NCBI GenBank assembly: GCA_014058105.1 | Contig: JACGCM010001659.1 | Location: forward strand, 4,712,001 to 4,776,000 | Length of the DNA: 64,000 nucleotides | Direction of reading: 5' to 3' | Origin: Kingdonia uniflora | Lineage: Eukaryota; Streptophyta; Magnoliopsida; Ranunculales; Circaeasteraceae | Part shown: positions 22,713-32,971 of the stretch, piece by piece | How positions within the stretch are numbered: position 1 is the first letter of the stretch | Layout: each line of letters starts with the position of its first letter | Notes under the pieces: generated by a model | What the model saw: the letters and a program-made list of their open reading frames with translations, nothing else | The model's database searches: none | Told to the model about the DNA's origin: nothing | Position numbers and translations under genes: made by a program

Positions 22713-23239
22713 AATCATAAGAGTTATTTTATATATTAACACAAAGTTTGAATAACCAAATTTTATTAAACTCGAATATAAATTATAGGTACTTTATAGA
22801 TAACAAATCTTTTAGGTACTTTATAGATAACAAGTCTTTTAGGTACTCCAAAATTAGGTATTTTACAGATAACAGGTCTTTCAGGTACTTTACAGATAAC
22901 AAGTCTTTCAGGTATTCTGAAACAATAAATCTTTCAGTTCATCTGAATTCAGTGATGTTTTACTCTAAGAACCTTCTGAAGCAAAATAGGCATTGAAAAT
23001 CACCAGACGTCCTTCTACCTTTATACCATCTTACTCTGACCAAAAACTAGGTTTGGAGGAAGTCTGGACATAAAAGCAGAAGAGTCAGTGCTTGAACCAA
23101 CTTTTCAAACAGAAGGTCTTCTTAGAGCCAAGACACGATGATGGTGAAGAAGTAGACTTCCATTCTCCGTCTCCCTTTTCCACTACCACCGTTGCCTCTT
23201 TTATAACTACCACTATCAGAGAGTTGGTGGAGATGAAGA
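22713..23239. repeat. 527-bp direct duplication, copy A
   Basis: It is nearly identical to 25392-25918 at a constant offset of 2679. It holds the 27-bp minisatellite and the 3' part of the antisense aORF-A gene. Differences are few over the first 450 or so bases and cluster in the last 70, mostly T here for C in copy B. Confidence 0.92.
22787..22926. repeat. 27-bp minisatellite (about 5 units)
   Basis: Units of the type AGGTACTTTACAGATAACAA plus 'gtctttc' repeat head to tail, one of them truncated to 15 bp. The same unit occurs in copy B (25466-25605) and, in reverse orientation, between aORF-A and aORF-B of the inner - strand element (about 44920-45040). It creates a spurious reading frame rich in RYFTDNKSF. 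Confidence 0.85.
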
Positions 23240-23248
23240 TAGCCCGAC

Positions 23249-24362
23249 TGATAGACACGTAATATTTATGTGTACAACTTCTAAATTTATATCTTCCTAG
23301 TCATTTATTAAATAAATATGACACTAATAGTACTTTTGTTTGTATTTACAGAAATCGGTCACATGATAAACAAGTTGTACATTTTTCCGGTTTTTAACGA
23401 ACAACAAGGGTGATGCACTCCAACAATGATTCTTATTTGAAGTTGTCAACCAAAGGACCATGCATGGAAGCCCATTGAAAAGAATTAGGTTTAGATACTA
23501 TTCTCATGAGTTATAATATCTATTCATGATTTTAGGCATTGTTTAGGGGATTTTATATTAATGGTGATATTTAGTAACCCTTCCTATACTCTATAAATAG
23601 GAGAGGAATTCCACCCATGAGTGATCATCTTGGGGAGTGTAAATCAAAGTTCATAGTAATAAAGTTTATTCTTTATCTTTTTCTTGTCTTTTACTTTTAT
23701 CGTAGTAATAGTAGTATGACAATGATCAAAGGGATGAGTAGATAATCTTCTTAGCCAAGGCTAGAGGAAGCTCCACCCAATGTAGCCTTAGTGTAGATTG
23801 TATAGCTTAGTTAGAGTAATTACTTTATCTTTATCCCGGAATATTACATATTTGTATTCCTTCATCCTAGGCTTGACCATAGCTAGGATTAGGTGGAATA
23901 AGGAATATAAGTAACCATCTTGTTTTACCATAACAAGATAGGTTAGGAACATGGAGAAGAGAACATAATCCATGCTTATCAATCGGACCATGGTTGAATA
24001 AGTTGGTTTATGGGTAGCTCCCAATTACTAAATCTTTTGTATTTTTTGATGTATTGCATATGCCCGACTAAGGATATGCGATACGGGAACTCGTAATTTA
24101 TTTTAATTATTTATGCTATTTAACGATTATAAATGGTGGAGTGGAATCGATGCCATGGTTTCCACTCCAATTTATCTTGTAATTTGTTTTATTCTTCTTT
24201 TTATTTCAAAACCTTTACAAACTCGTTGTTATTGGATAAAACTAGTAGCTCGAAGTATAATTTGCATCACAAGTCTCTTAGGATACGACCCCACTTTCCT
24301 TTGTACTCAATGGTACACCGTGCGCTTACGGGTCTTTTAAGACGTCAGTTTATAATCGATCA
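23249..24362 (+). repeat. LTR of a second gypsy family
   Basis: It starts TGATAGACACGTAATATTTA and ends TATAATCGATCA, giving inverted TGAT..ATCA ends. A 1.1-kb LTR followed within 6 nt by a tRNA-Asp primer site is the layout of Athila/Tat-type elements. A 'tataaatagg' TATA-like site is at about 23591-23600. Confidence 0.7.
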
Positions 24363-24368
24363 AGTTTT

Positions 24369-24386
24369 TGGCGCCGTTGCCGGAGA
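24369..24386 (+). other. primer-binding site (tRNA-Asp type)
   Basis: TGGCGCCGTTGCCGGAGA is complementary to the 3' end of plant tRNA-Asp(GTC) except for one base. Confidence 0.8.
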
Positions 24387-25391
24387 CTAAAATGCGTTTT
24401 ATTGAGATGCTATTTTAAGCCGATTTTTCCTTCTTTTATGTTATTTTTTTTAGTAAGTTGTAGTATAGTAGTATAGTGGCCGGTAATAGCATATAGTGTT
24501 TATATTATTATCGTTTCTCTTTTTGTTTCTCTAGTTTAGTTTTTAAAAAAGAAAGAAAAAAAAAAGATTGTTTCGAGTTTTTGGCGCTACAGTAGCTGTG
24601 AAGTATGTCCCTGAATGTTTTACCATTTTTGATCTTCTATACTTTGCAGTTGGGAAATGCGTTTGCTACAAAAGTTTTAGATAATTGAAAACCCTTTCCG
24701 AATTGATATAGATCATATTTTTCTCTCTTGTCGTTTGTGAATTACAGCGTTTTGAAAAAATTGACAAAAATAGTCTTTGTTAAGAACGCCGTGTTCATTA
24801 ATCACTTGTTTAGAGCGGCATGGAAGCTAAATTCTAGAAAATTTCCTTCTTGAATTTCTTTTATTTCTAAATTATCTTTCTAAATTGATATTATTTAATG
24901 CTCTCTCTCAACCGAGCTGAAAGATATGTGCATTTGAAAATCAGGATATCATAGACTACAATAAACTTGGAAATTGAATTAATATTGTTGTCGCAAGTTC
25001 ACTAATCTTTTTTCTCTTGTTTTGCAGGATAGTCACAAAGTTGGAAACGAGACGGACAATACGTAAAGCTAAAAGCATCATCAAATCTATTATTCTTGTG
25101 CTCCCTAAGTGAAGGGGCACTTCCTTCTTTCGCCCCGTAAGTGAAGAGGCGGCCACAGCTACACCGGGAAACACTTCCCGTATGTTGGTACTCCTTAAAA
25201 CTTGACATCTAGAAGGGGTACATATCCGCTCCACCCCGGCACTAAGACATATAAAGTCGTGTAGACTGTGCAAATATACGCTGCTCTAATAAATTTTTTG
25301 CTGTGGTTGGATTGACCTATTATTGTGTTTAATATTCTTTTTTATTCCAACATTAGTAAATGTAAAAACTGTTAGAGACTTGCGGGATTTC

Positions 25392-25918
25392 AATCATAAG
25401 AGTTATTTTATATATCAACACAAAGTTTGAATAACCAAATTTTATTAAACTCGAATATAAATTATAGGTACTTTATAGATAACATATCTTTTAGGTACTT
25501 TATAGATAACAAGTCTTTTAGGTACTCCAAAATTAGGTATTTTACAGATAACAGGTCTTTCAGGTACTTTACAGATAACAAGTCTTTCAGGTATTCTGAA
25601 ACAATAAATCTTTCAGTTCATCTGAATTCAGTGATGTTTTACTCTAAGAACCTTCTGAAGCAAAATAGGCATTGAAAATCACCAGACGTCCTTCTACCTT
25701 TATACCATCTTACTCTGACCAAAAACTAGGTTTGGAGGAAGTCTGGACATAAAAGCAGAAGAGTCAGTGCTTGAACCAACTTTTCAAACAGAAGGTCTTC
25801 TTAGAGCCAAGACACGATGATGGTGAAGAAGTAGACTTGCATTCTCCGTCTCCCTTCTCCCCTACCACCGTCGCCTCCTTTATAACCACCACCATCAGAG
25901 AGTTGGTGGAGATGAAGA
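25392..25918. repeat. 527-bp direct duplication, copy B
   Basis: Partner of 22713-23239. This copy is continuous with aORF-A and the 3' LTR to its right, whereas copy A is continuous with aORF-B to its left. Confidence 0.92.
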
Positions 25919-26231
25919 GAACCTGACCTTATAATCCAATCCTACGTAAGAATTTGTCCCCCGTATCTGTCTCCTCAACCTTGTCCTCTTCAAGGATGTA
26001 GAGATATCTCCAACGTTGCTCGTCTGTTAAGACAACGTGATAAAATCTCCACATACATTAACAATCTTCTTCAGCTTCAACCACTTCTTCTTCCGACATA
26101 CCCTGATACGTCAATGGAATGGGAATGGGGGTGGGCATCTCCAAGGATTGATCACTGAAATATCTCAACTTAAAATTCTACATCTTAGCAAAGACTCTCT
26201 CTTCGTAAACCATCCTCTGGGTCTTCACCAT
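25650..26231 (-). pseudogene. aORF-A: antisense gene next to the 3' LTR, Tat copy 1
   Basis: ATG at 26231 (MVKTQRMVYEE). The best-kept block reads LRYFSDQSLEMPTPIPIPLT, then SEEEVVEAEED and MWRFYHVVLTDEQRWRYL, with EEDKVEET after it. A C-terminal part can be followed through the STNS and EATVV segments toward SSKPSFWSE. Two stops and frameshifts break it. I do not recognise the family; no transmembrane or catalytic motif is visible. The other two Tat copies (38197-38800 and 44242-44900) carry the same protein at the same place, with the central block RYFGNQ-x-LEM-x-(T/S)-x-P strongly conserved. The intact protein was perhaps 200 aa. Confidence 0.65.
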
Positions 26232-26301
26232 TGTAAATCTAGACTTCTAAAGAATTTTTGCAATAAACATCATATTTTGCCAGAATCCTCGGTACAGGTA
26301 C

Positions 26302-26311
26302 TATTTATTTA
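26302..26311 (-). promoter_or_regulatory. TATA-like promoter of aORF-A (Tat copy 1)
   Basis: On the minus strand 'taaataaatagtacctgtac' lies about 70 nt upstream of the aORF-A ATG. The other copies have 'aatataaatagtac' (38107-38120) and 'tatataaatagtacc' (44165-44179) at the same distance, so the element 'ATAAATAGTAC' is conserved outside the LTR. Confidence 0.6.
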
Positions 26312-26555
26312 ACCCTATTATTTAATGTGCAGGTATATTTCCCAAACGTCATTATTCAAAATAGAAAAAACTCTCAAAACACCAATCATCACGTACATCA
26401 ATATTCCCATCATCATTCAATGCATAAACATCCCCCTATAAGATATACACATTTTTCATAGAATCAACTCCACATTAATACATCCTTTCTTTTCAACTTC
26501 CAAAACCCATATAGCCACAAATTCTTTCTCAACCAAAGTCACTCGTGACTTCAGT

Positions 26556-26569
26556 TACGAGGGGGCGAT
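26556..26569 (+). other. polypurine tract of Tat copy 1
   Basis: GTTACGAGGGGGCGAT directly precedes the 3' LTR. It is the plus-strand primer site and is conserved as 'gaggggg' in all three Tat copies. Confidence 0.75.
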
Positions 26570-27185
26570 TGTAGGGACCTATCCCTTGATCTAACCCAAT
26601 TTGAACTACCCCCATATTTTGAGTTACCTCCATGTCAGACTCATGCATTCAACATGTGACATAAACAGTCAATATTGACACTTACACCACGAACTGATGA
26701 AGAACGCGGGTCGAGCACAATAGAAAAATATGAATAAGTCAAAGATTCTTGTTTCTCACGAACTCAATAGTTACTCAATCAACCGCCACTTACCACATTA
26801 TTCGGAGAACGTGCTTTAATACGATAAAGAACTACGGATAAGGCCTATATAAAAAAAAAGTTCCAGAAGGGACAAAGGCCAAAAAAATATACTGGAAATC
26901 ACCAGGAAAACTATATTTTCTAGATTCTCAAACACCAAAATTATCATTTACAAGATCAAGTATTTCTAGTTCTAGAGATTACTTGTAATAAGATATCAGC
27001 CTTAAGTAATAAAAGTCACTATTACTAAAACCCTTAACTCGAGGTTGCGGTTTTTTTACCTATTAAGAGGTTTTCTACGCTAAATCACCTACGTTATTTC
27101 TTATTTTACTTTAGTTATTATCACAAAACATTGGTGTAAGAGTTAATTCCAAGCCATCTCAAGCTTGTGAAATTAGGCCATTACA
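26570..27185 (+). repeat. 3' LTR of Tat copy 1
   Basis: It starts TGTAGGGACCTATCCC and ends GGCCATTACA, followed by the CCAAT target duplication. It pairs with 9912-10525. Confidence 0.93.
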
Positions 27186-27190
27186 CCAAT

Positions 27191-27690
27191 ATTAATAAAG
27201 ACATAATAAATCGTCCCTAAAGAAGGTAATGTTAAATGCAGCATTTTTACAATTTGAATTACACCCCTGTTAGATACTACAAATATTCGTCTCTAAAGGT
27301 CTTTGCTTTTCAACTTCTTTGGGGACGGAGTACAACCGTCCCTAATACATAATATTAGAGACAAATTTATTTATCTCTAAAAGTATGATACCAAATTTTC
27401 CCGCGCCAATATTATTGGGGACGGATTATTCTGTCTCTAATACTCAATATTTGAGACAGATTTGTTATTTCTTAATGTATGACGCCAAATTTTCCCGCCA
27501 GCGCCAATATTATTGGTGATAAATTATTTTGTCTCTAATACACAACATTTGAGATGAATTTTTTTTATTTCTAAATGTATAGTGCCAATATTAATAGAGA
27601 CATAATAAATCGTCCCTAAAGAAGATAATGCTAAATGTAATATTTTTGCAATTTGAATTACACCCTTGTTATATAGTAGAAATCATTCAT
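27191..27690. repeat. subterminal repeats of the CACTA element
   Basis: Repeats of about 100-120 bp contain 'ccgtccctaatac', 'ttgagacaaatttg' and 'aattttcccgccagcgccaa'. The block 'gacataataaatcgtcccta' occurs at about 27198 and again at about 27600. The same units lie at 9710-9910, before the gypsy insertion. Confidence 0.8.
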
Positions 27691-28761
27691 CAACCACAAG
27701 TTATTTTAAAATAGGGAAAGATTTATTTAGAAGATTCTATAAACACTAATTTCATATAAATAAATAAAGCCTCAATCCACCTAGAATATTCAAAATTATT
27801 ATTCAATCACTAAATGCAACTTGAGCATTCAAATTAATTATCCAATCTCTTATGTACTAAACATGGAACCATCGACACACAAACAATATCTCTACGTATA
27901 ATAAACACTTGCTTGTATCGCTCCCATAATTGTTAAGAAACTATCTGAAATAACAAAAAAAATAAAAATTATTACAACCTCAACCACAACATATACAAAT
28001 AATTACAAACCAAAAGATAATAAAATAATGAAGTACACATTATAAAACTAAAAATATAAAAAATCAAATGACGCGTCACATCTATATCAGAGTCCTGCAG
28101 GAAAGTAAATCAAATAGGAGAAATTCTACTAAAAATTTGGCAGCAATTCCCCTACAAATTGAACATTTCCATTTTGTACCTGCTAGAATATATATACAAT
28201 TTATAAATACTCAAGTGAATAACGTAATCTTTTGGTTTGAGAACGCTTAGGGCTAGCATGCACACAACACGCTCCCAATTCCTAAAATTATGAATTCCAC
28301 ACAAATTACACGACAGTTGGATATCACATTAAGTTCATATATACCAATAAGGATAAATACTCAAGTGAATAATGTAATCTACTCGTAAATATACACTAAG
28401 AAGGAATCATACCTGAAAGAACTATAAGACTCTTGTAATTAGCATTTTGTCCAAAAAAAATATAACAACGAATCTACGAAAAATAAAAGAAAGATCTGTA
28501 AAAATGTTCTCCACAATTTTAATCATCATAACTTCATATAAATTAAATCATAAAACTTACCATTTACTTCCAAGATGCCAAAAGATATCACCATTGAAGT
28601 TCTCCCATTGTTTTCCTGAGTAACTGAACTCCCTCAAATTCTACTGAACAATTATGCTTGATTTAATTTGGACAAATTAGAGATAAATTCCATCATACTA
28701 ACCAAGTAATTTTGATGTATATCCTTGAAAAACTTGGCAGAGGGACTTCCTTCATCAAATT
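27691..28761. other. no gene seen (inside CACTA)
   Basis: AT-rich, intron-like sequence preceding the K+ channel exon. 'aaatactcaagtgaataa' occurs twice (about 28202 and 28352). No supported coding sequence. Confidence 0.35.
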
Positions 28762-30194
28762 TTGCAATATGTGAGCAAAAATAGGTTTCCAGACTGCTTG
28801 AAAGAGCAGTTGTTAGCACATATGCAAATCAAATTCAAGACAGTAGAGATGCAGCAAGATGAGGTGCTGGAAGACCTTCCTAAGGCAATAAGATCTAGTA
28901 TCCTTCAACATCTCTTTAAAAGAACTGTTAAAAAGGCCTATCTATTCATAGGAGTCTTTGAAGACTTCATAGTCCAGCTGGTAAAGCAATTTCCATTCCC
29001 TTCCCCTCTAATTATACAACTATTACTTTCTTGCTATTAGTATACCAATGTTGTATAATAAAATAATAGTGCTTCATTACAACAACTATTAATACAAGTA
29101 AACTAGATTATTAATCTATAATAATTATGTTTGTGCTTTTTTCATTTTTCTTCGGTTAGCAATAGCTTAGTATAGTTCTTCTCACAAGTTGCAGAAATGA
29201 AAGCAAAGTATTTTCCTCCTAAAAGTTGATATAGTTATCCAAAATGAGATGCCTCAATTTTTACGTCTTAGTCTCTAGATCAGTGGTACAAAAACTCTAT
29301 ATTTTACAATTTAGCATTGTATATTTACTTTATGAGCTGTGGAATCTAAGTAGTGCCTAAACTTACAGGACTTACTAACATACAGGGATGGGATAGAGAA
29401 GGTATATATATCTAAGCTTTCTCTATACCAAATTCGCATATCTTTGGTTATAAATTATTGATTAAATTATTGATGTATGGATTGAAAACTCATTTATTAG
29501 ATATATTTCAGCTTAAAATAGATTTGTAGTTAAAAATATTATCTCCTGAAAATTATTACTTGCTATTCTAAGGAATAAATGAAGCATACAGTCGTACAAT
29601 AAATACAATGTACTCAAGTTGATGCCATCTAAATTCTAAGAAAAAAATTGAGGCCATCTAAAAAATGCAATACTTACAATCATCATATTATAACTGGTAA
29701 TAACTCTTTAAATCTATGTGATAATACAAAATCAAACTTCAAATGGTGATGTAGGGGCAAAAAAGATATTTCACCGTGCTCTATGTTTATGTATCCGTAT
29801 ATGTTGTGTATATACATACCAACTACCTTTATGACCATTATAATTTGAAATACAATTTCCAAGTATTTCTTTAAAATTGGACCTAACAAATCATATTAGC
29901 TAAACCCTAACAAATTTGAAAATAAGCACAAGAAGTAGTATTTACTTTACAGATTATCACAAATAGTTTTACTTTTTATATGTTAGCTAAAGCTATGAAC
30001 TTTTCTAGGTTCTATCGACATTTGGACCTTTAGATATGACAGGAGAAATTGGGGTTATGTTTAATATCTCACAACCTTTCACAGTGAAAAGCAAGAAACT
30101 TTCTCAAGTTATTCGGATAAGTCATAGCCAATTTAAAGAAATTGTTCAGCTACATATTGAAGATAGAAGAAAAGTTATCTTCAAATTTGTTCAG
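28762..30194 (+). pseudogene. captured Shaker-type K+ channel fragment (C-linker / cyclic-nucleotide-binding region), two exons
   Basis: Plant Shaker channels (AKT/KAT family) move K+ across the plasma membrane. Exon 1 (about 28770-28980) reads NRFPDCLKEQLLAHMQIKFK, then LEDLPKAIRSSILQHLF and KKAYLFIGVFEDFIVQL, ending at a GTAAAG donor. This is the C-linker leading into the cyclic-nucleotide-binding-homology domain. Exon 2 (30009-30194, after TTTCTAG) reads DMTGEIGVMFNISQPFTVKS and KKLSQVIRISHSQFKEIVQL, the later part of the same domain. The sequence between them is intron-like, and at least one exon appears lost. Pore and membrane segments are absent. It lies inside the CACTA element, pointing to capture. 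Both exons are free of stops, so capture may be fairly recent or the pieces short. Subfamily is uncertain. Confidence 0.85.
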
Positions 30195-30823
30195 GTTTGA
30201 AACTTCAACAAATACAGAGATAAACAACATTCTATCTATCAACATAAGAAACAAAAGAATAAAACCTTTTCTATCTAAAAATAGATCATATATAATTATC
30301 AATATGTCTGAGTTGCATCAACGAATTTCATGAAATAAAGCAAACACTACATAAAGATTCTTCTCCTATGCGCAATCCCAATATATGTCAAGTTACTTCC
30401 AAATGAAAAAAATTGATGCTTGAGTTGAAATTGAAAATTGAAGCACCATTATCCTTGCTACCATTTGTATGATTCATGATAAAGAGGGGATCCCTCCTAA
30501 TAGTTATTGTGGGGGATTTCTGGAGTATATGGACCTAAAAAAGAACACTAGGGTATAACCCTTTGCAACAACAAAGAAAAAGGATCAATCACCACATTCT
30601 CAAAACGCTTAATCTAAAATGATAACAATCAATATTTTAGCAAAATATAACACCAATTCATACAAATATACAAACCCAACTACAATCAGAGGACAATTTC
30701 AAAATCAAACTACAATTTATAGATCAAACTACAATAAGAGTTTCTAAATACCTAAAGTATTTAAGAAGCTTATTTAGAAATTTCAGTCCCAGAGATAAGG
30801 AAATATGCTAGTACTTAAGGTAC
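30195..30823. other. no gene seen (inside CACTA)
   Basis: AT-rich spacer between the K+ channel exons and the ACX4 exons. No coding signal is supported. Confidence 0.4.
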
Positions 30824-31085
30824 CTTAATTGTGTCACCAGCAACACACAAAGCATCAAGGTTCGGAAGAACATGAAATGGAAATTCAGCTTTCTCACAGT
30901 ACTAAAAAAAGGTATAGCACAAAAATATGTTATAAGATGTTATTTAAATTAAGATTAATAGGAAAATAATATTAATGAAGGAAAATAATACCTCAGTTAT
31001 TATTGGAGCAATTTCTTTTTCCATAAACTCTCTAACTTTTTTTTTCTTTTGAGATCTTGCTCTGCGGGGGTCAAAAGATCATCAT
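30824..31085 (-). pseudogene. captured acyl-CoA oxidase 4 (ACX4) fragment, two exons
   Basis: ACX4 is the peroxisomal short-chain acyl-CoA oxidase of plants. The first exon (about 31085-30992) reads TPAEQDLKRKKKVREFMEKE then IAPIITE and ends at a GTATT donor. After a 90-bp intron with acceptor TTTTTAG, the second exon (30901-30824) reads YCEKAEFPFHVLPNLDALCV then AGDTIK and ends at GTACC. Splicing gives the uninterrupted family block around TEYxEKAEFPFHxxPKLxAL, so the exon pair and phase are right. Both exons lack stops. The catalytic and FAD-binding parts are missing. It lies head-to-head inside the CACTA element with the K+ channel pieces, on the opposite strand. Confidence 0.85.
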
Positions 31086-32036
31086 ATTAAAAATAGTTTA
31101 ATACTACAGTTTCTGAAATTAGATGAGAACAATCAGTACCCAGTAAGAGATAATACACATATCTTCTAAGAAATTACCAAGTAGTTCTTTTTTAAAGATG
31201 ACCATTCAAACAAAAATCGAGCTGAGCATTCTGTTACTATTTTAGAAAGACTGAATTATGTACTACATAGTTTAAAAATGTTTGCCATTTATGTGCTAAA
31301 TATATAATTTTAGAACGACCTCAATGTTAGTGTAATGGATTGCATCAAGTTTTCGGATTGCAATGAGTCTTTCCTACCTTTAACATCTTAAATCTGATTC
31401 TTTTAGCAGCATTGAGCTATAAGCCCAAGTGTATAAAAACATAATACACCCAAGTGAGTTATGTATGAACCTGAATACCGGCATAAAAAAAATACTACTT
31501 CAGGTATTCAAGATTTAGTTTAGAACAAACCAGACAGCTCTTAACTGCACAAACAATTCACAGAGGACCTGTTACTCTTATATCAGTATCAGCATTACTC
31601 CAAACCTCATTGGTAAGATAAATATATATATGATATTGCCACCTTGTGTAACTTAGAATTCCATATATTTCATACGGGATGTAATTGACGAGGAAGTCAC
31701 GTATTAAAGAATGATATACTGTACGAAGATTGATAAAAGACACTATTCAATTACCAAAAATTGCCTCTACTACTCTTACATCTAGCAAATAAAATTAACA
31801 ATGGTAATCTACATAAATGGGATTCCTCCAATGAAGACTATTGAATTTAAGTACTACAAATTACTGATACAATAACCTCAATTGGGCTCGATTACTTGTT
31901 GGGTTTCTTCGATTACTGTAAATAGAAACAAACTAACCGCCAACCCCAACCCCAATTCAATCAAATCTTTCTTTGAAGCTAACGCAAACAATAACAACAA
32001 CAACAACAAACCAAAACCCCTAAACCTCCTCTACCC
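31086..32036. other. no gene seen (inside CACTA)
   Basis: AT-rich. A readable short segment around 31870-31960 cannot be assigned. An (AAC)n microsatellite lies at about 31988-32010, just before a possible captured first exon. Confidence 0.35.
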
Positions 32037-32261
32037 ATGAGATCTTCCCCCAAACCGATTAAAAGACCCAAATCCTCTTCCACTACCAATGATATTAGAG
32101 AAATTGGAGAGAATCATGGAGAGAGAGATTACGGAGAAAGATCAAAGAGAGAGAGAGAAAGGGATACTTGTAGTAGAGAAAGGAGAGGAGAGAAGAGGGC
32201 GAGATTGGAGAGATCGAGAGAGGAATCAAAACAAAAGAAAATTACAGGTTTTACCCTTTAA
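32037..32261 (+). pseudogene. possible captured first exon, Arg/Glu-rich
   Basis: After UTR-like sequence ('accaaaacccctaaacctcc') an ATG opens a frame of 74 codons with MRSSPKPIKRPKSSSTTNDI and then a strongly charged ERDYGERSKRERERDTCSRE stretch. Composition recalls N-terminal tails of plant RNA-processing factors. The charged run comes from a GA-rich repeat, so it could be low-complexity noise. It lies 240 bp inside the right end of the CACTA element, where captured fragments are found. No gene name is justified. Confidence 0.3.
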
Positions 32262-32502
32262 GAGAAAGTTTTAAACTTTAAAGTAGAAGGGTATTTGAGT
32301 CAGTTCAAAATTTGGGCAGACTCGGTGTTGATTAGGGACGGACATGTCCAATAAGTCCCTAAGAGTTTACTATTAAGGACGGGGTGATTATTTTTGTCCC
32401 TTAAAACAAAAATATAAGGGACTGAATCATAGCCGTCCAAAATATTTTATTATTAGAGACAAATTTTAGTCGGTCCCTAATAATCACTTTTTTTGGGTAG
32501 TG

Positions 32503-32889
32503 TATAGAGCATAATATTACAACTTTTGTTATTTTTATAGCAAGGATATTTAAGACATCTATTATAGCATTCAAGACTTTTTCAAAATAAAGCACTATAA
32601 TAGTTGGCACTTCAAAACATTTAGCATTCAATACTTTGTTCAGCATTAAGCACTTAAAAAACGAACACCCCCTAAGTCTGCAACGCGAATCGTTTATCCT
32701 TATACTTGACAAGTACACACGGAAACGGTGAACCATACAATGGGGACCCTTTACAATTGGAAATATCTGCAATTTGAGTCTTTGTTTACTTGGAAAATGG
32801 AATCTTTTCTACAATGACAAGGACGGGAGGACAGATTCAGTTCGCAACCTTCTACCACCCGGCAACCCCCTTCTGCAATTACCCGCTTT
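32503..32889. promoter_or_regulatory. upstream region of the C2 gene
   Basis: It lies between the CACTA end and the TATA box. From about 32690 it is shared with a relic at 60815-61080 ('ggtgaaccatacaatg', 'ggaaatatct-caatttga-tctttgtttac', 'aggacgggagga'), so this is the ancestral promoter of the gene. The left 150 bp ('ttaagcacttaaaaaacgaa') looks like the end of a small DNA element. Confidence 0.55.
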
Positions 32890-32896
32890 TATATAA
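32890..32896 (+). promoter_or_regulatory. TATA box of the C2 gene
   Basis: TATATAA within 'cttttatataatgttc', 76 bp upstream of the start codon. A CT-rich and CA-rich leader follows, as in many plant promoters. Confidence 0.65.
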
Positions 32897-32971
32897 TGTT
32901 CTTCCATCGTCATTTATTCGTGACCTCTTTCTCGCTCTCTCAAACACACACACATTGGTACATATAAAATT

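Larger units (their letters stand above)
23240..25391 (+). mobile_element. truncated LTR-retroelement insertion (LTR + PBS + leader only)
   Basis: An LTR-like segment (23249-24362) is followed by a tRNA-Asp primer-binding site and about 1 kb of non-coding leader. It then stops abruptly at copy B of the 527-bp duplication. No gag, pol or second LTR is present. The leader includes GC-richer sequence at 25090-25240 ('cgccccgtaagtgaagagg' type) and no long reading frame with a known domain. The insertion has no ordinary 5-bp duplication; the 527-bp repeat takes its place. Confidence 0.7.
9912..27185 (+). mobile_element. Ty3/gypsy retrotransposon, Tat lineage, copy 1
   Basis: Two similar LTRs flank gag, a pol with an extra RNase H of the archaeal-like type, a tandem-repeat region and a block of antisense genes. 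An exact CCAAT duplication (9907-9911 and 27186-27190) proves a single insertion event into the CACTA element. Length is 17.3 kb, including a later 2.2-kb insertion. Gag and pol are riddled with stops. The extra RNase H, the long 3' region and the antisense genes place it in the Tat group rather than Athila or chromoviruses. It cannot move by itself today. Confidence 0.92.
9527..32502. mobile_element. CACTA-type DNA transposon carrying host gene fragments, split by a gypsy element
   Basis: The left end is CACTACAAAAAAAACCACC (from 9527). The right end is the complement of CACTACCCAAAAAAAG (to 32502). Adjoining bases are TTT and TAT, a weak 3-bp duplication. Subterminal regions at 9540-9910, 27191-27690 and 32330-32490 are packed with GGGACGG/TTAGGGAC motifs and repeats of about 100 bp, as expected for CACTA elements. 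Removing the gypsy insertion (9912-27190) rejoins 'caccaat' to 'attaata', which matches an internal repeat near 27585, so the two halves belong together. The element proper is about 5.7 kb and encodes no visible TNP1/TNP2. It carries K+ channel and ACX4 exons, making it a gene-capturing non-autonomous element. Confidence 0.82.

Noticed and set aside
22748..22996. Pair of identical 82-codon frames rich in RYFTDNKSF (also at 25427-25675)
   Set aside because: They are the translation of the 27-bp minisatellite in the wrong orientation; both copies arise from the 527-bp duplication and no promoter or family supports them.
32401..32772. Minus-strand 123-codon frame at the CACTA end and C2 promoter
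   Set aside because: It spans the transposon terminus and the conserved promoter, with no homology; chance open frame in AT-rich DNA.
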